Made by a program: the position numbers and the translations under genes. Of a stretch of 64,000 nt of DNA, positions 16,404 to 23,947 are shown in pieces. Below the pieces are notes generated by a model. The model worked only from the letters and a program-made list of their open reading frames with translations, did not search any database and was not told where the DNA came from. The stretch is from contig NZ_JAFCJS010000003.1 in the NCBI RefSeq assembly GCF_018130825.1, positions 953,001 through 1,017,000 on the forward strand. The letters are read 5' to 3'. How positions within the stretch are numbered: the first letter of the stretch is position 1; each line of letters starts with the position of its first letter. This DNA comes from Bradyrhizobium liaoningense (lineage in GTDB: Bacteria > Pseudomonadota > Alphaproteobacteria > Rhizobiales > Xanthobacteraceae).

Positions 16404-16666
16404 ACCTTGCGTCTTGTGTTCCGGTTTGAATACGCGTGCGAGCGCTACCAAGCTGCATTGGAAGGTCGATTAACACCGGTCGCGTTGGCTTATTCCACGG
16501 ATGTTGCGACGTCGTCATCGCCGGTGGAAGATACGTTATTCCGATAATCAATTTTATTCTCTTTCCATCCTGCTGCGTTATATGTCGGGCATCCGTCCAA
16601 TGGGGGACGCCGGAAGCAGGCTCATGCGCCTGCGAGACCGGAGGAGCAGGGACCAAGCCCGTCGGC
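16404..16666. other. Gap of unusual base composition
   Basis: A 263-base interval that includes an AT-rich stretch (about 16520-16590) unlike its surroundings. Open frames run through it but have no coding character. Nothing else is recognised. Confidence 0.4.
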
Positions 16667-16861
16667 ATGTTCGAAGTGATCCTTACCAGGCGCAAACGGT
16701 TCGGTTGGCGGTGGCAGGTGTGCGACCAGTCCGGCAAGATCTTTGCCGACGGGTTCGAGCGCACCCGGCCTGCCGCCAAATATCATGGCGAGCGCGCGTT
16801 GTTTTTCCTCTTGTCGCAGGCTCACTTGCGCAAGCGCTCCGCGGCGTCAAGCGAGGACTAG
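16667..16861 (+). CDS. Small basic protein, function unknown
   Basis: 64 residues, starting MFEVILTRRKRFGWRWQV, then CDQSGKIFADGFERTRP and a basic C-terminus. I recall similar short rhizobial proteins with the W-W-V-C pattern and a conserved RPAAKYHGERALF segment, all unnamed. The frame is open to 16436, but the upstream part is cysteine-rich without coding character. ATG 16667 has only a distant GGAGGAG. Moderate support. Confidence 0.5.
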   Translation: MFEVILTRRKRFGWRWQVCDQSGKIFADGFERTRPAAKYHGERALFFLLSQAHLRKRSAASSED

Positions 16862-16878
16862 CCGCCCGCGCAGCTTCG

Positions 16879-16962
16879 TAGCCCGGGTGAGCGCAGCGAT
16901 ACCCGGGACCGCAGTATCTGCACGGATAGAACCCCGGATGCCGCTTTCGCTCATCCGGGCTA
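16879..16962. repeat. Palindromic repeat, TAGCCCGGGTGAGCGCAGCG type
   Basis: Ends TAGCCCGG (16879-16886) and CCGGGCTA (16955-16962) are inverted; inside are CCCGGGTGAGCGCAGCG and a matching CGCTCATCCGGG. Such units are dispersed in Bradyrhizobium between convergent genes, as here. Confidence 0.75.
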
Positions 16963-16973
16963 TAGGCTCCATC

Positions 16974-17966
16974 TCAGACATCCACCACCAGCTTGCCCTT
17001 CGCCGCATGATCCCTGATCAGCGCATAGGCATCGCCAACACTCTCCAGCGTGAACCGCCTTGCATCGAGCATCGGCACGAGCTTGCCGGTCTCGACCAGA
17101 CGCGTCGCCTCGTTCATGATCTCTCCGTGATGCGCGCGGCCTGCGCCGGTCAGCAACGGCAGCAGCGTGAACACGCCGGAATAGCTGGCGGCACGGAAGG
17201 ACAGCGGCGCGAGCGCATGCGTGCCCCAGCCGAGCGCGCTCACGACATGGCCGAAGCGGCACACCGCCGCGAAGGATGCATCGAGCACCTTGCCGCCGAC
17301 GGTGTCGTAGACGATGTCGAAGCCGCGGCCACCTGTATGCTCTGACACGTAAGTCTCGATTGCAGTGTCGCGGTCGATGAAGACGGCACCGAGCGCCTCG
17401 ACCGTCGCGCGCTGCGCCACTGACCCCGTTGCGAACACGTTTGCGCCGAAGGCACGCGCGATCTGGATCGCGACATGGCCGACGCCGCCGGCCCCGCCAT
17501 GGATTAGCACGTTCTGGCCGGCTTCCAGCGACGCGCGGTCGATCAGGCCTTCCCAGGCGGTGATGAAGATCAGGGGCAGGGCAGCGGCCTCGCGCATGCT
17601 GAGATTGGCAGGCTTGAGCGCCAGCAAATCGGCATCGACCGCGGCGAATTCGGCCAGCGATCCCGGCACGCCGCCGACGCCGCCTGTCATGCCATAGACC
17701 TCGTCGCCCTCCTTGAATCGCGTCACCGCGCATCCGGTCTGCTCGACCACGCCGCTGAGATCGAGGCCGAGGATCCCAGGGAGCGGATGGCGGGCGTGCG
17801 CGGCTGCGCCGGCGTGAATCTTGGTATCGAGCGGATTGACGCCGCTCGCGCGGACCCGCACCAGCACCTCACCGGGGCCGATATCCGGCACGGAGATCTG
17901 CGAGATGCGTAGCGTCGCGTTGTGGGTCTCGAGGATCGCTGCGCGCATGGTCGACTGTTCGGTCAT
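16974..17966 (-). CDS. Zinc-less quinone oxidoreductase / MDR dehydrogenase
   Basis: 330 residues of the QOR-like branch of the medium-chain dehydrogenases, which lack the catalytic zinc and reduce quinones or enones with NADPH. Signs are the N-terminal GroES-like domain (SGVNPLDTKIHAGAA), no GHE or four-cysteine loop, and the nucleotide-binding motif HGGAGGVGHVAIQIARAFGA (about 149-168). The frame is open far upstream (to 18851), but ATG 17966 (MTEQSTMRAAILETH) is the family start, 10 bases after GGAG. Divergent from a LysR gene that probably controls it. Confidence 0.92.
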   Translation of the reverse strand: MTEQSTMRAAILETHNATLRISQISVPDIGPGEVLVRVRASGVNPLDTKIHAGAAAHARHPLPGILGLDLSGVVEQTGCAVTRFKEGDEVYGMTGGVGGVPGSLAEFAAVDADLLALKPANLSMREAAALPLIFITAWEGLIDRASLEAGQNVLIHGGAGGVGHVAIQIARAFGANVFATGSVAQRATVEALGAVFIDRDTAIETYVSEHTGGRGFDIVYDTVGGKVLDASFAAVCRFGHVVSALGWGTHALAPLSFRAASYSGVFTLLPLLTGAGRAHHGEIMNEATRLVETGKLVPMLDARRFTLESVGDAYALIRDHAAKGKLVVDV

Positions 17967-18031
17967 GATAGTTCTGCTCCGTTGTCGCCCTCCAATATGC
18001 CCATGAATTTTTGCATGGAAAGAAACGACAA

Positions 18032-18048
18032 TGTACGATGATCGTGCA
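18032..18048. promoter_or_regulatory. Dyad between divergent LysR and quinone reductase genes
   Basis: TGTACGAT (18032-18039), one base, ATCGTGCA (18041-18048): a near-perfect inverted repeat 20 bases before the LysR start and 66 before the reductase start. A further repeated TTTTTG/CAT motif flanks it. It is a good candidate for the LysR operator. Confidence 0.5.
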
Positions 18049-18068
18049 TTTTTGTATGAGGGCGTCCG

Positions 18069-18920
18069 ATGGACTGGAGCGATCTGCGCATCTTCCTGGC
18101 GATTGCGCGCGAGGGCACGCTTGGGGCTGCCGCGCGCAAGATTGGCCAGACCCAGCCGACCATGGGCCGGCGGCTTCGCGCGCTCGAACAGGCTTTGGGA
18201 CAGACGCTGTTCCAGCGCACCGCCGACGGTTTCGTCCTCACCGACGAGGGCACCGCCGTGCTGCGCCACGCCGAGCGGATCGAGGAAGAGGCGCTCGCGC
18301 TGGAGCGTCACGCCTCCGGCGCGGAGACGCAACTGGACGGCCTGCTGCGCCTGTCGTCGTCGGACTGGTTCGGGACAGTGATGCTGTCGCCGGTGATTGC
18401 CGCCTTCGGCAAACGCCACCCCAAAGTGACCGTCGAACTCCTGACCGATGCGCGCCTCTACAGCCTGCCGCGCCGCGAGGCCGATCTCGTCTTCCGCATC
18501 AAGCCATTCAGCGAGCCCGAGGTGATCTCGCGAAAGCTGCTCCATATTTCCTACGCGCTCTATGGCAGGAAGGGCGGCAAGCCGCCACGCGCCGGCGACG
18601 GGCGCGGCGTTCGCGTCGTTACCATGAATGCCGAATTCGCCGACATGCCGGACGCGGTCTGGCTGAAGCGCACCCTGCCCAACGCGGAGGTCGCCTCGCG
18701 CAGCAACAACAGGCAGGCGCAGGCCGAGCTCTGCGCGAGCGGCGGCGGATTGGCCGTGCTGCCGCGCCCGCTCGGCGACCGCGACCGAAGGCTGGTCGCG
18801 CTCGACATCGGCACGTCGCCGCCGGGCCGCGACACCTATGTCGGCTATCACCGCGACCTCAAGCGCCTGGCCCGCCTGCGCGCGCTGCTGGACCTAGTGA
18901 TTGAGAAGCTGGCGGGGTGA
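18069..18920 (+). CDS. LysR-family transcriptional regulator
   Basis: 283 residues: winged helix-turn-helix (1-60, with GTLGAAARKIGQTQPTMGRRL) and a substrate-binding domain shortened relative to the usual 200 residues. The sequence TMGRRLRALEQALGQTLF differs from common LysR proteins and is typical of a separate rhizobial group. It should regulate the divergent quinone oxidoreductase. ATG 18069 follows AGGGCGTCCG. Confidence 0.88.
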   Translation: MDWSDLRIFLAIAREGTLGAAARKIGQTQPTMGRRLRALEQALGQTLFQRTADGFVLTDEGTAVLRHAERIEEEALALERHASGAETQLDGLLRLSSSDWFGTVMLSPVIAAFGKRHPKVTVELLTDARLYSLPRREADLVFRIKPFSEPEVISRKLLHISYALYGRKGGKPPRAGDGRGVRVVTMNAEFADMPDAVWLKRTLPNAEVASRSNNRQAQAELCASGGGLAVLPRPLGDRDRRLVALDIGTSPPGRDTYVGYHRDLKRLARLRALLDLVIEKLAG

Positions 18921-18925
18921 AGCTT

Positions 18926-19015
18926 CGTAGGGTGGATTAGCGAAGCGTAATCCACCTCTTTGGTCTCCGCGGCGAGAGAATTGGTGGGTTACGCCTTCGG
19001 CTAACCCACCCTACG
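18926..19015. repeat. CGTAGGGTGG-type palindromic repeat, copy 1
   Basis: Left end CGTAGGGTGGATTAGCGAAG, right end CTTCGGCTAACCCACCCTACG region; both halves also fold on themselves (GTGGATTAGCGAAGCGTAATCCAC and GTGGGTTACGCCTTCGGCTAACCCAC). A second relative lies at 42767-42857. Confidence 0.8.
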
Positions 19016-19560
19016 CATCGATCCCTTGCGTTGCCTGTCGGGCAAAACACCCAAGCCATCGGTCAATCCGCCATCGCGAAAATATTCCGCTTTACCGAAA
19101 TTCGGAATTGACGGATAGTGCGCGCACTCCGGCCCAAGGAAGAGGGGCGTATCGCGATCGTCACGAACGCGGGCCGGGCGGCGGTGGACGCAGATGGCGT
19201 TGGCGCGAACGGGTTTGCAGGGCGGGAGACCGTGAGCAAAGACCTCGCGCACACGACCGGTGCCATCAGCGTACGGCAAAATCGTGTGGTCCTGACGCCC
19301 GGGGTCTGTGCGTCAAGTCTTGCGGTGATGTTGCGGCCCGACCGGGCCCGCGCATCGATCATCCGCACGGCGACGGGGGCAATAGTGCATCGCTCCCCGG
19401 GGAGATCACGACATAAGCCGTAAAACCACTGCGCAGGGAAGGCCGGGATGTCCTGGCTTCACCTGTATGCCGCTGTGCAGATTTTTTTACTGCAACTTCG
19501 CACAGTGGACCGCGGGTGCCAGCCGGCTCCCGGCCTTCCCTGCGCCCTCTTTCATGTGGG
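19016..19560. repeat. Dispersed-repeat region without genes
   Basis: No real gene is supported. Short open frames at 19118-19423 (plus) and 19001-19279 (minus) look spurious and resemble stretches that recur in Bradyrhizobium genomes. The best-defined element is 19431-19545: perfect 18-bp inverted ends GCGCAGGGAAGGCCGGGA (19431-19448) and TCCCGGCCTTCCCTGCGC (19528-19545), with an inner GCTGTGC/GCACAG hairpin around a run of seven T. Confidence 0.65.
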
Positions 19561-19700
19561 GGTGAGACGACGGAAGCAAAGCTCGGGCGAAAAATGCCGC
19601 GAGGATGCGAAGGTGTGTCTGTGAATGACAATGCGAATTGAAAGAGTCCGCTCTCGCTCACACTCCGTCATTGCGAGAGGTGAGCACACCGCCTCCCCAA

Positions 19701-19822
19701 CGTCGTCCTGGCGAAAGCCAGGACCCATTACCCCGGTCAGCGTTGTCAAAGTTCAGCGTGGCCACCAGCGTTCGCAATAACGAAGTTCGGTGGCTATGGG
19801 TCCTGGCTTCCGCCAGGACGAC
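19701..19822. repeat. CGTCGTCCTGGC-type inverted repeat pair
   Basis: Left CGTCGTCCTGGCGAAAGCCA (from 19701) and right TGGCTTCCGCCAGGACGACA (to 19822) are imperfect inverted copies of about 29 bases; each also has its own TGGC...GCCA hairpin. The rest of the 19561-20002 gap holds no gene. Confidence 0.7.
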
Positions 19823-20002
19823 AGTGAGAGTGCGGTCACCGCCTGTGCGCAAAACACAACCGTCATAGTCTCTAACGGCTACTAACCAACACCCGACTTA
19901 AAACTGTCATAATCGCCGAATGGAACCCGCGCCCGCGCGCTCTTTACACGCCATTAAGTGCATCTGCATTGGATGCGCCGGGAAAGTGCGTTGGGGACTG
20001 CG

Positions 20003-22465
20003 ATGACTGCCGCGAAGAAGATGCCGGGAAAACCGGCCGCCGAAATGTTCGACGACATCCCGGTGCTTCAGCGCAAATGGCGTGCGGCGTTGAAGCCGGG
20101 TGAGCGGCTGCCGCGCTACGAGGACGTGATGCTCGGCAGCCTCGGGCGGCTCGCCGATCACATCGCGCTGTTGAAGAACGACGGCGCGCTCGAACTGTCA
20201 CGCAGCGGCCGTTACGTGCAGAAGTGGCTCGGCGAGGAGCGCTGGGACATCCCGGTCGCCGAGCTCTCGCCGGATTGCGCCACGGCCTTGTCCGAAGCGG
20301 CGGCGAGCGCGCTGGCAAACGGACGGCCGCACCAGGCAAGCGCGCATTGCGTGCGCGACGGCATGGTCAGGACCTATGATGTGCTGGCGCTGCCGACCGC
20401 CTCGCGCTGGGGCGCCACGCTGGTCGGCGCCTATGTCAACGAGCGCGGCGCGCAATACAATCTGCTCGATGCGATCTTCTCCGCGACCGACGATGCCGTG
20501 ATCTCGCTGGCGACGCTGCGCGATGCCGGCGGCAAGCCGTTCGATCTCCAGATCGTGCACCATAACAAGAGCGCGGGCGTGCTGCTGGAGGCCGCGGGCG
20601 CGAGCCAGTTGTGGCGCCGGATCGGCGCGGGCGGCACCTTGCTCGCATCGTCCGACATCATGGGATTCCTGCTCAGGACCGTCTCCGGCGGCCGCGGCGA
20701 ACAGCTCGAGATCGAGCATGATGACCGCCATCTCCGCCTCAGCGCGACGGCCTTCGCCGATGTGGTCTCGCTGACGATCTCCGACGTCACCGCCTTGAAG
20801 CGACGCGACGCCTCGTTCCGCCTGCTGTTCGACAACAACCCGATGCCGATGTGGGTGTTCGACGCCGGGAGCAAGGAGTTTCTCAGCGTCAACGACGCCG
20901 CGGTCCAGCATTACGGCTACAGCCGCGCGACTTTCCTGCGCATGAAGCTGCACGAGATCTGGCCGCAGGACGAGTGGGACAGTCACGCCGAAGCCCTCGA
21001 ACGCGTCGGCGACACCTATCACTCCTCGCGCAACTGGCGACATCTGCGCGCCGACGGCAGCGAGATCGAGGTGCTCACCTTCGGCCGCCGCGTCGCGTTC
21101 GACGATCGCGACGGCTATCTGGTCGCGGTGGTCGACATCACCGAGCGGCGCAAGGCCGAGGCACGCATCGCCCACATGGCGCACCATGACGGGCTCACCG
21201 ATCTGCCGAACCGCGAATATTTCCAGGAGCGCTTGAGGCAGGCGCTCGAGCAGGCCGGCGGAAAACGGGTCGGCGTGCTCTACATCGACCTCGACCTGTT
21301 CAAGAACATCAACGATTCCTTCGGGCATCCCTCGGGTGATCGCCTGTTGAAAGAGGTCGCCGAGCGCCTGACCACCGCGGTCCGCGGCGCCAATCTCGCG
21401 GCCCGGCTCGGCGGCGACGAGTTCGCCGTCATCCTGGCCGCGGACGTGTCGCCGAACGAAGCCAGTGCCTGCGCGAGCCTGCTGATCGACATGCTGAAGT
21501 CGCCCTATGAGATCGACGGGCAGGAGATGGTGATCGGCGCCAGCATCGGCATCGCGCTGTCGCCCGGTGATGGCGTCACGTCGGAGCAGTTGATGCGCAA
21601 CGCCGACATGGCGCTGTACCGGGCGAAGTCCGACGGCGGCGGCGTGCATCATTTCTTCGAGCGCGAGATGGACCTGCAGGCGCAGAAGCGCCGCGACATG
21701 GAGCTCGATCTGCGCCGGGCGTTCGCCAATGGCGAGTTCGAGCTGCATTATCAGCCGCTGGTGTCGATCGCCTCCGACCGCATCTCCGGCTTCGAGTCGC
21801 TGTTGCGCTGGCGTCATCCCGACAAGGGCATGATCTCGCCGGCGGAATTCATTCCGGTCGCCGAAGACATCGGCCTGATCACCCAGCTCGGCGAATGGGT
21901 GCTGCGCGAGGCCTGCGCCGAAGCGGTGAAATGGCCTGTCGACGTCAAGGTCGCCGTCAACCTGTCGCCGGCGCAATTCCGCAGCCGCAACCTGGTCCAG
22001 GTCGTGATCTCGGCGCTGGCGCAGTCCGGCCTGTCGCCGAAGCGGCTCGAGCTGGAGATCACCGAGTCGATCTTTCTGGCCGAGACCGATGCCAATCTCG
22101 CCATCCTGCACCAGCTGCGCGAGCTCGGCGTCGGCATCTCCATGGATGATTTCGGCACCGGCTATTCCAGCCTCAGCTATCTCCGCAGCTTCCCGTTCGA
22201 CAAGATCAAGATCGACCGCTCCTTCGTGAAGGATTTGGCGCAGCGGCCCGATTGCGGCGCGATCGTGCGCGCGATCTCCGGGCTCGGCCGCAGCCTCAAC
22301 ATCACCACGACCGCGGAGGGCGTCGAGACCGAGGATCAGCTCGACTGGCTGCGCGCCGAAGGCTGCAACGAGGTGCAGGGCTTTCTGTTCAGCGCGGCGC
22401 GGCCCGCCGCCGAGATCGCGACACTGCTGGCCGAGTTCGGCCAGCGCGCCTCACGGGCGGCGTAG
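20003..22465 (+). CDS. PAS-GGDEF-EAL cyclic-di-GMP enzyme
   Basis: 820 residues. An N-terminal region of about 130 residues resembles the PAS_5 fold (FDDIPVLQRKWRAALKPGERL). Two PAS domains (about 140-255 and 265-380) follow, then GGDEF with an intact GGDEF motif (470-474) and EAL with FESLLRW in place of the EAL signature (from 597). EAL-domain catalytic motifs NLSPAQF, EITES, DDFGTGYSSL and EGVETE are all present. No RxxD inhibitory site precedes GGDEF. No membrane segment, so a cytosolic sensor that makes and/or degrades c-di-GMP. ATG 20003 is chosen over the 19958 frame. Confidence 0.93.
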   Translation: MTAAKKMPGKPAAEMFDDIPVLQRKWRAALKPGERLPRYEDVMLGSLGRLADHIALLKNDGALELSRSGRYVQKWLGEERWDIPVAELSPDCATALSEAAASALANGRPHQASAHCVRDGMVRTYDVLALPTASRWGATLVGAYVNERGAQYNLLDAIFSATDDAVISLATLRDAGGKPFDLQIVHHNKSAGVLLEAAGASQLWRRIGAGGTLLASSDIMGFLLRTVSGGRGEQLEIEHDDRHLRLSATAFADVVSLTISDVTALKRRDASFRLLFDNNPMPMWVFDAGSKEFLSVNDAAVQHYGYSRATFLRMKLHEIWPQDEWDSHAEALERVGDTYHSSRNWRHLRADGSEIEVLTFGRRVAFDDRDGYLVAVVDITERRKAEARIAHMAHHDGLTDLPNREYFQERLRQALEQAGGKRVGVLYIDLDLFKNINDSFGHPSGDRLLKEVAERLTTAVRGANLAARLGGDEFAVILAADVSPNEASACASLLIDMLKSPYEIDGQEMVIGASIGIALSPGDGVTSEQLMRNADMALYRAKSDGGGVHHFFEREMDLQAQKRRDMELDLRRAFANGEFELHYQPLVSIASDRISGFESLLRWRHPDKGMISPAEFIPVAEDIGLITQLGEWVLREACAEAVKWPVDVKVAVNLSPAQFRSRNLVQVVISALAQSGLSPKRLELEITESIFLAETDANLAILHQLRELGVGISMDDFGTGYSSLSYLRSFPFDKIKIDRSFVKDLAQRPDCGAIVRAISGLGRSLNITTTAEGVETEDQLDWLRAEGCNEVQGFLFSAARPAAEIATLLAEFGQRASRAA

Positions 22466-23710
22466 CGCCTCGGGGAAGCAGTCGTAGACCAGCGCCTTGA
22501 ACGCGGGCGTGATGCGGCTGCGCTCGTTCTGGGTCTGCTGCATCATGAGGTAGACCATGTCGAGCTTGGGATCGACGCCGAAATAGGTGCCGCTGCCGCT
22601 GTCCCATTTCAACTCGCCGATCGAGCCGGGCGGGGGTGGCTTCGCATTGCCGGGATCGGTGCGCACGCCGATGCCATAGCCATAGCCGAAGCCGTCGCCC
22701 GGAAAGTAGAAATAGTCGCGTCCGACGCCGGAGCCGGGACCGACGTGATCGGTCGTCATGGCCTTGAAGGCCGCCGGGCTCAGATAGCGCTTGCCCTCGA
22801 ACTCGCCGCCATTGAGCAGCATCTGCGAGAAGCGCTGATAGTCGGTGATGGTCGAGAGCAGCCCACCGCCGCCGGATTCCCATTCGGGATGGGCGAGGCG
22901 GTCGCGTTCGCCGGCGAGCAGGATCGGGTCGTTCGGCAGTGGCCGCGCCATCCGCGCGCGCTCCTCCGGACCCGTGAGCACGAATTTGGTGCTGGTCATG
23001 CCGAGCGGATCGAGAATGCGCTGCTTGAGGAATTGGTACAGCGTCTGGCCGGAGATGATCTCGACGATGGCGCCGAGCACGTCGGTCGAATGACCGTAGC
23101 GCCACAGCGTCCCGGGCTGGCGCGTCAGCGGCAGCCTGGCGATACGGTCGGCGAACTGTCTGTTGTTGAAGGGGCCCTCGAAAATATTGGCAGCCTGGTA
23201 AACCTGCATCACCCAGGGGGCGCCGATATAGTCGTAGCTGATGCCCGATGTGTGCCGCAGCAGATCTTCGATGTTGACGGGACGGATCGGCGGCTCGAGT
23301 TCGACCGTCGATGTGCCCTCCGGCTCTATTCCGACCTTGGTGTCGGCAAAGAGCGGGACGTATTTCGACGCGGGGTCGGTGAGCGCGAGCTTGCCCTCGT
23401 CGATCAGCATCATCGCGCCGAGGCACGTGATTGGCTTGGTCATCGAGTGGATGGCGAAGATCGTGTCCGGCGTCATGGCGAGGCCGGTCCTGGTGTCGCG
23501 CACGCCGAAGGTCTTGAGGTAGACCGGCTTGCCGTGCTGCTGCACCAAGACCACGGCGCCCGGCAGCCGGCCGCTTCGCACCTCGTTGTCGAAATAGGCG
23601 GTGATGCGCTCGAGCCCGTCGGGCGACGGGGCAGGGATGTCCGCGGCGCGGCTCCGCGCCATCGTGCCGGCGAGCAATGCGGCCCCGACCAGAAATTCAC
23701 GACGCTTCAT
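22451..23710 (-). CDS. Serine hydrolase, beta-lactamase/esterase family
   Basis: 419 residues of the class C beta-lactamase-like family (PF00144). A Tat-type signal (KRREFLVGAALLAG, residues 2-15) suggests export folded. The nucleophile motif is SMTK (89-92), the tyrosine motif YGHS (about 195) and a late HxG-like element follows. Such enzymes are esterases or peptidases more often than true beta-lactamases. The stop lies 15 bases inside the convergent GGDEF-EAL gene. ATG 23710 has GGGAGGAAG upstream; the 23737 extension is rejected. Confidence 0.9.
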   Translation of the reverse strand: MKRREFLVGAALLAGTMARSRAADIPAPSPDGLERITAYFDNEVRSGRLPGAVVLVQQHGKPVYLKTFGVRDTRTGLAMTPDTIFAIHSMTKPITCLGAMMLIDEGKLALTDPASKYVPLFADTKVGIEPEGTSTVELEPPIRPVNIEDLLRHTSGISYDYIGAPWVMQVYQAANIFEGPFNNRQFADRIARLPLTRQPGTLWRYGHSTDVLGAIVEIISGQTLYQFLKQRILDPLGMTSTKFVLTGPEERARMARPLPNDPILLAGERDRLAHPEWESGGGGLLSTITDYQRFSQMLLNGGEFEGKRYLSPAAFKAMTTDHVGPGSGVGRDYFYFPGDGFGYGYGIGVRTDPGNAKPPPPGSIGELKWDSGSGTYFGVDPKLDMVYLMMQQTQNERSRITPAFKALVYDCFPEALRRP

Positions 23711-23773
23711 CCCGGGCTTCCTCCCTGGCGGGATCAAAGCCGCAAGATGCCGAAGGCGTCAACAAGCCATCGA

Positions 23774-23842
23774 TTAAAATCGCGTCACGATTTCCGAAAG
23801 GAACGGTCGCGGACGGTCCTCGCTAGGTCTGGTCCGCAGGCC
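23774..23842 (-). pseudogene. Decayed tail of a nitroreductase gene
   Basis: The minus strand reads GLRTRPSEDRPRPFLSEIVT then RF and a stop at 23774. This matches the C-terminus of the intact nitroreductase at 27149 (GTPTKPSEDRPRPALSDIVT, RF, stop) at 17 of 22 residues. Upstream of residue G the similarity ends and the frame has no coding sense. Codons differ at many third positions, so it is an old paralogue or relic, not a recent copy. The 3' end of a lost gene is the best reading. Confidence 0.6.
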
Positions 23843-23947
23843 TGATCTCGGCGTCAACGGCGCAGTTGAGAGGGTGCGTCTACATGGCACGAACGCTCGC
23901 GAGGAATTTATCGACCTGGACTTCCAGCTCGGATGGACTGCGGCAAC

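Noticed and set aside
16974..18851. A 625-residue minus-strand reading frame containing the quinone reductase
   Set aside because: Only the last 330 codons have dehydrogenase motifs; the first part is antisense to the LysR gene at 18069, so ATG 17966 is used.
19118..19423. Plus-strand frame of 101 codons in the repeat zone
   Set aside because: Lies in dispersed-repeat sequence, lacks a ribosome site and domain features; the coding look is the repeat's composition.
20198..22111. Long minus-strand open frame under the GGDEF-EAL gene
   Set aside because: Antisense shadow of a GC-rich gene; no motif, and the plus strand has complete GGDEF and EAL domains.
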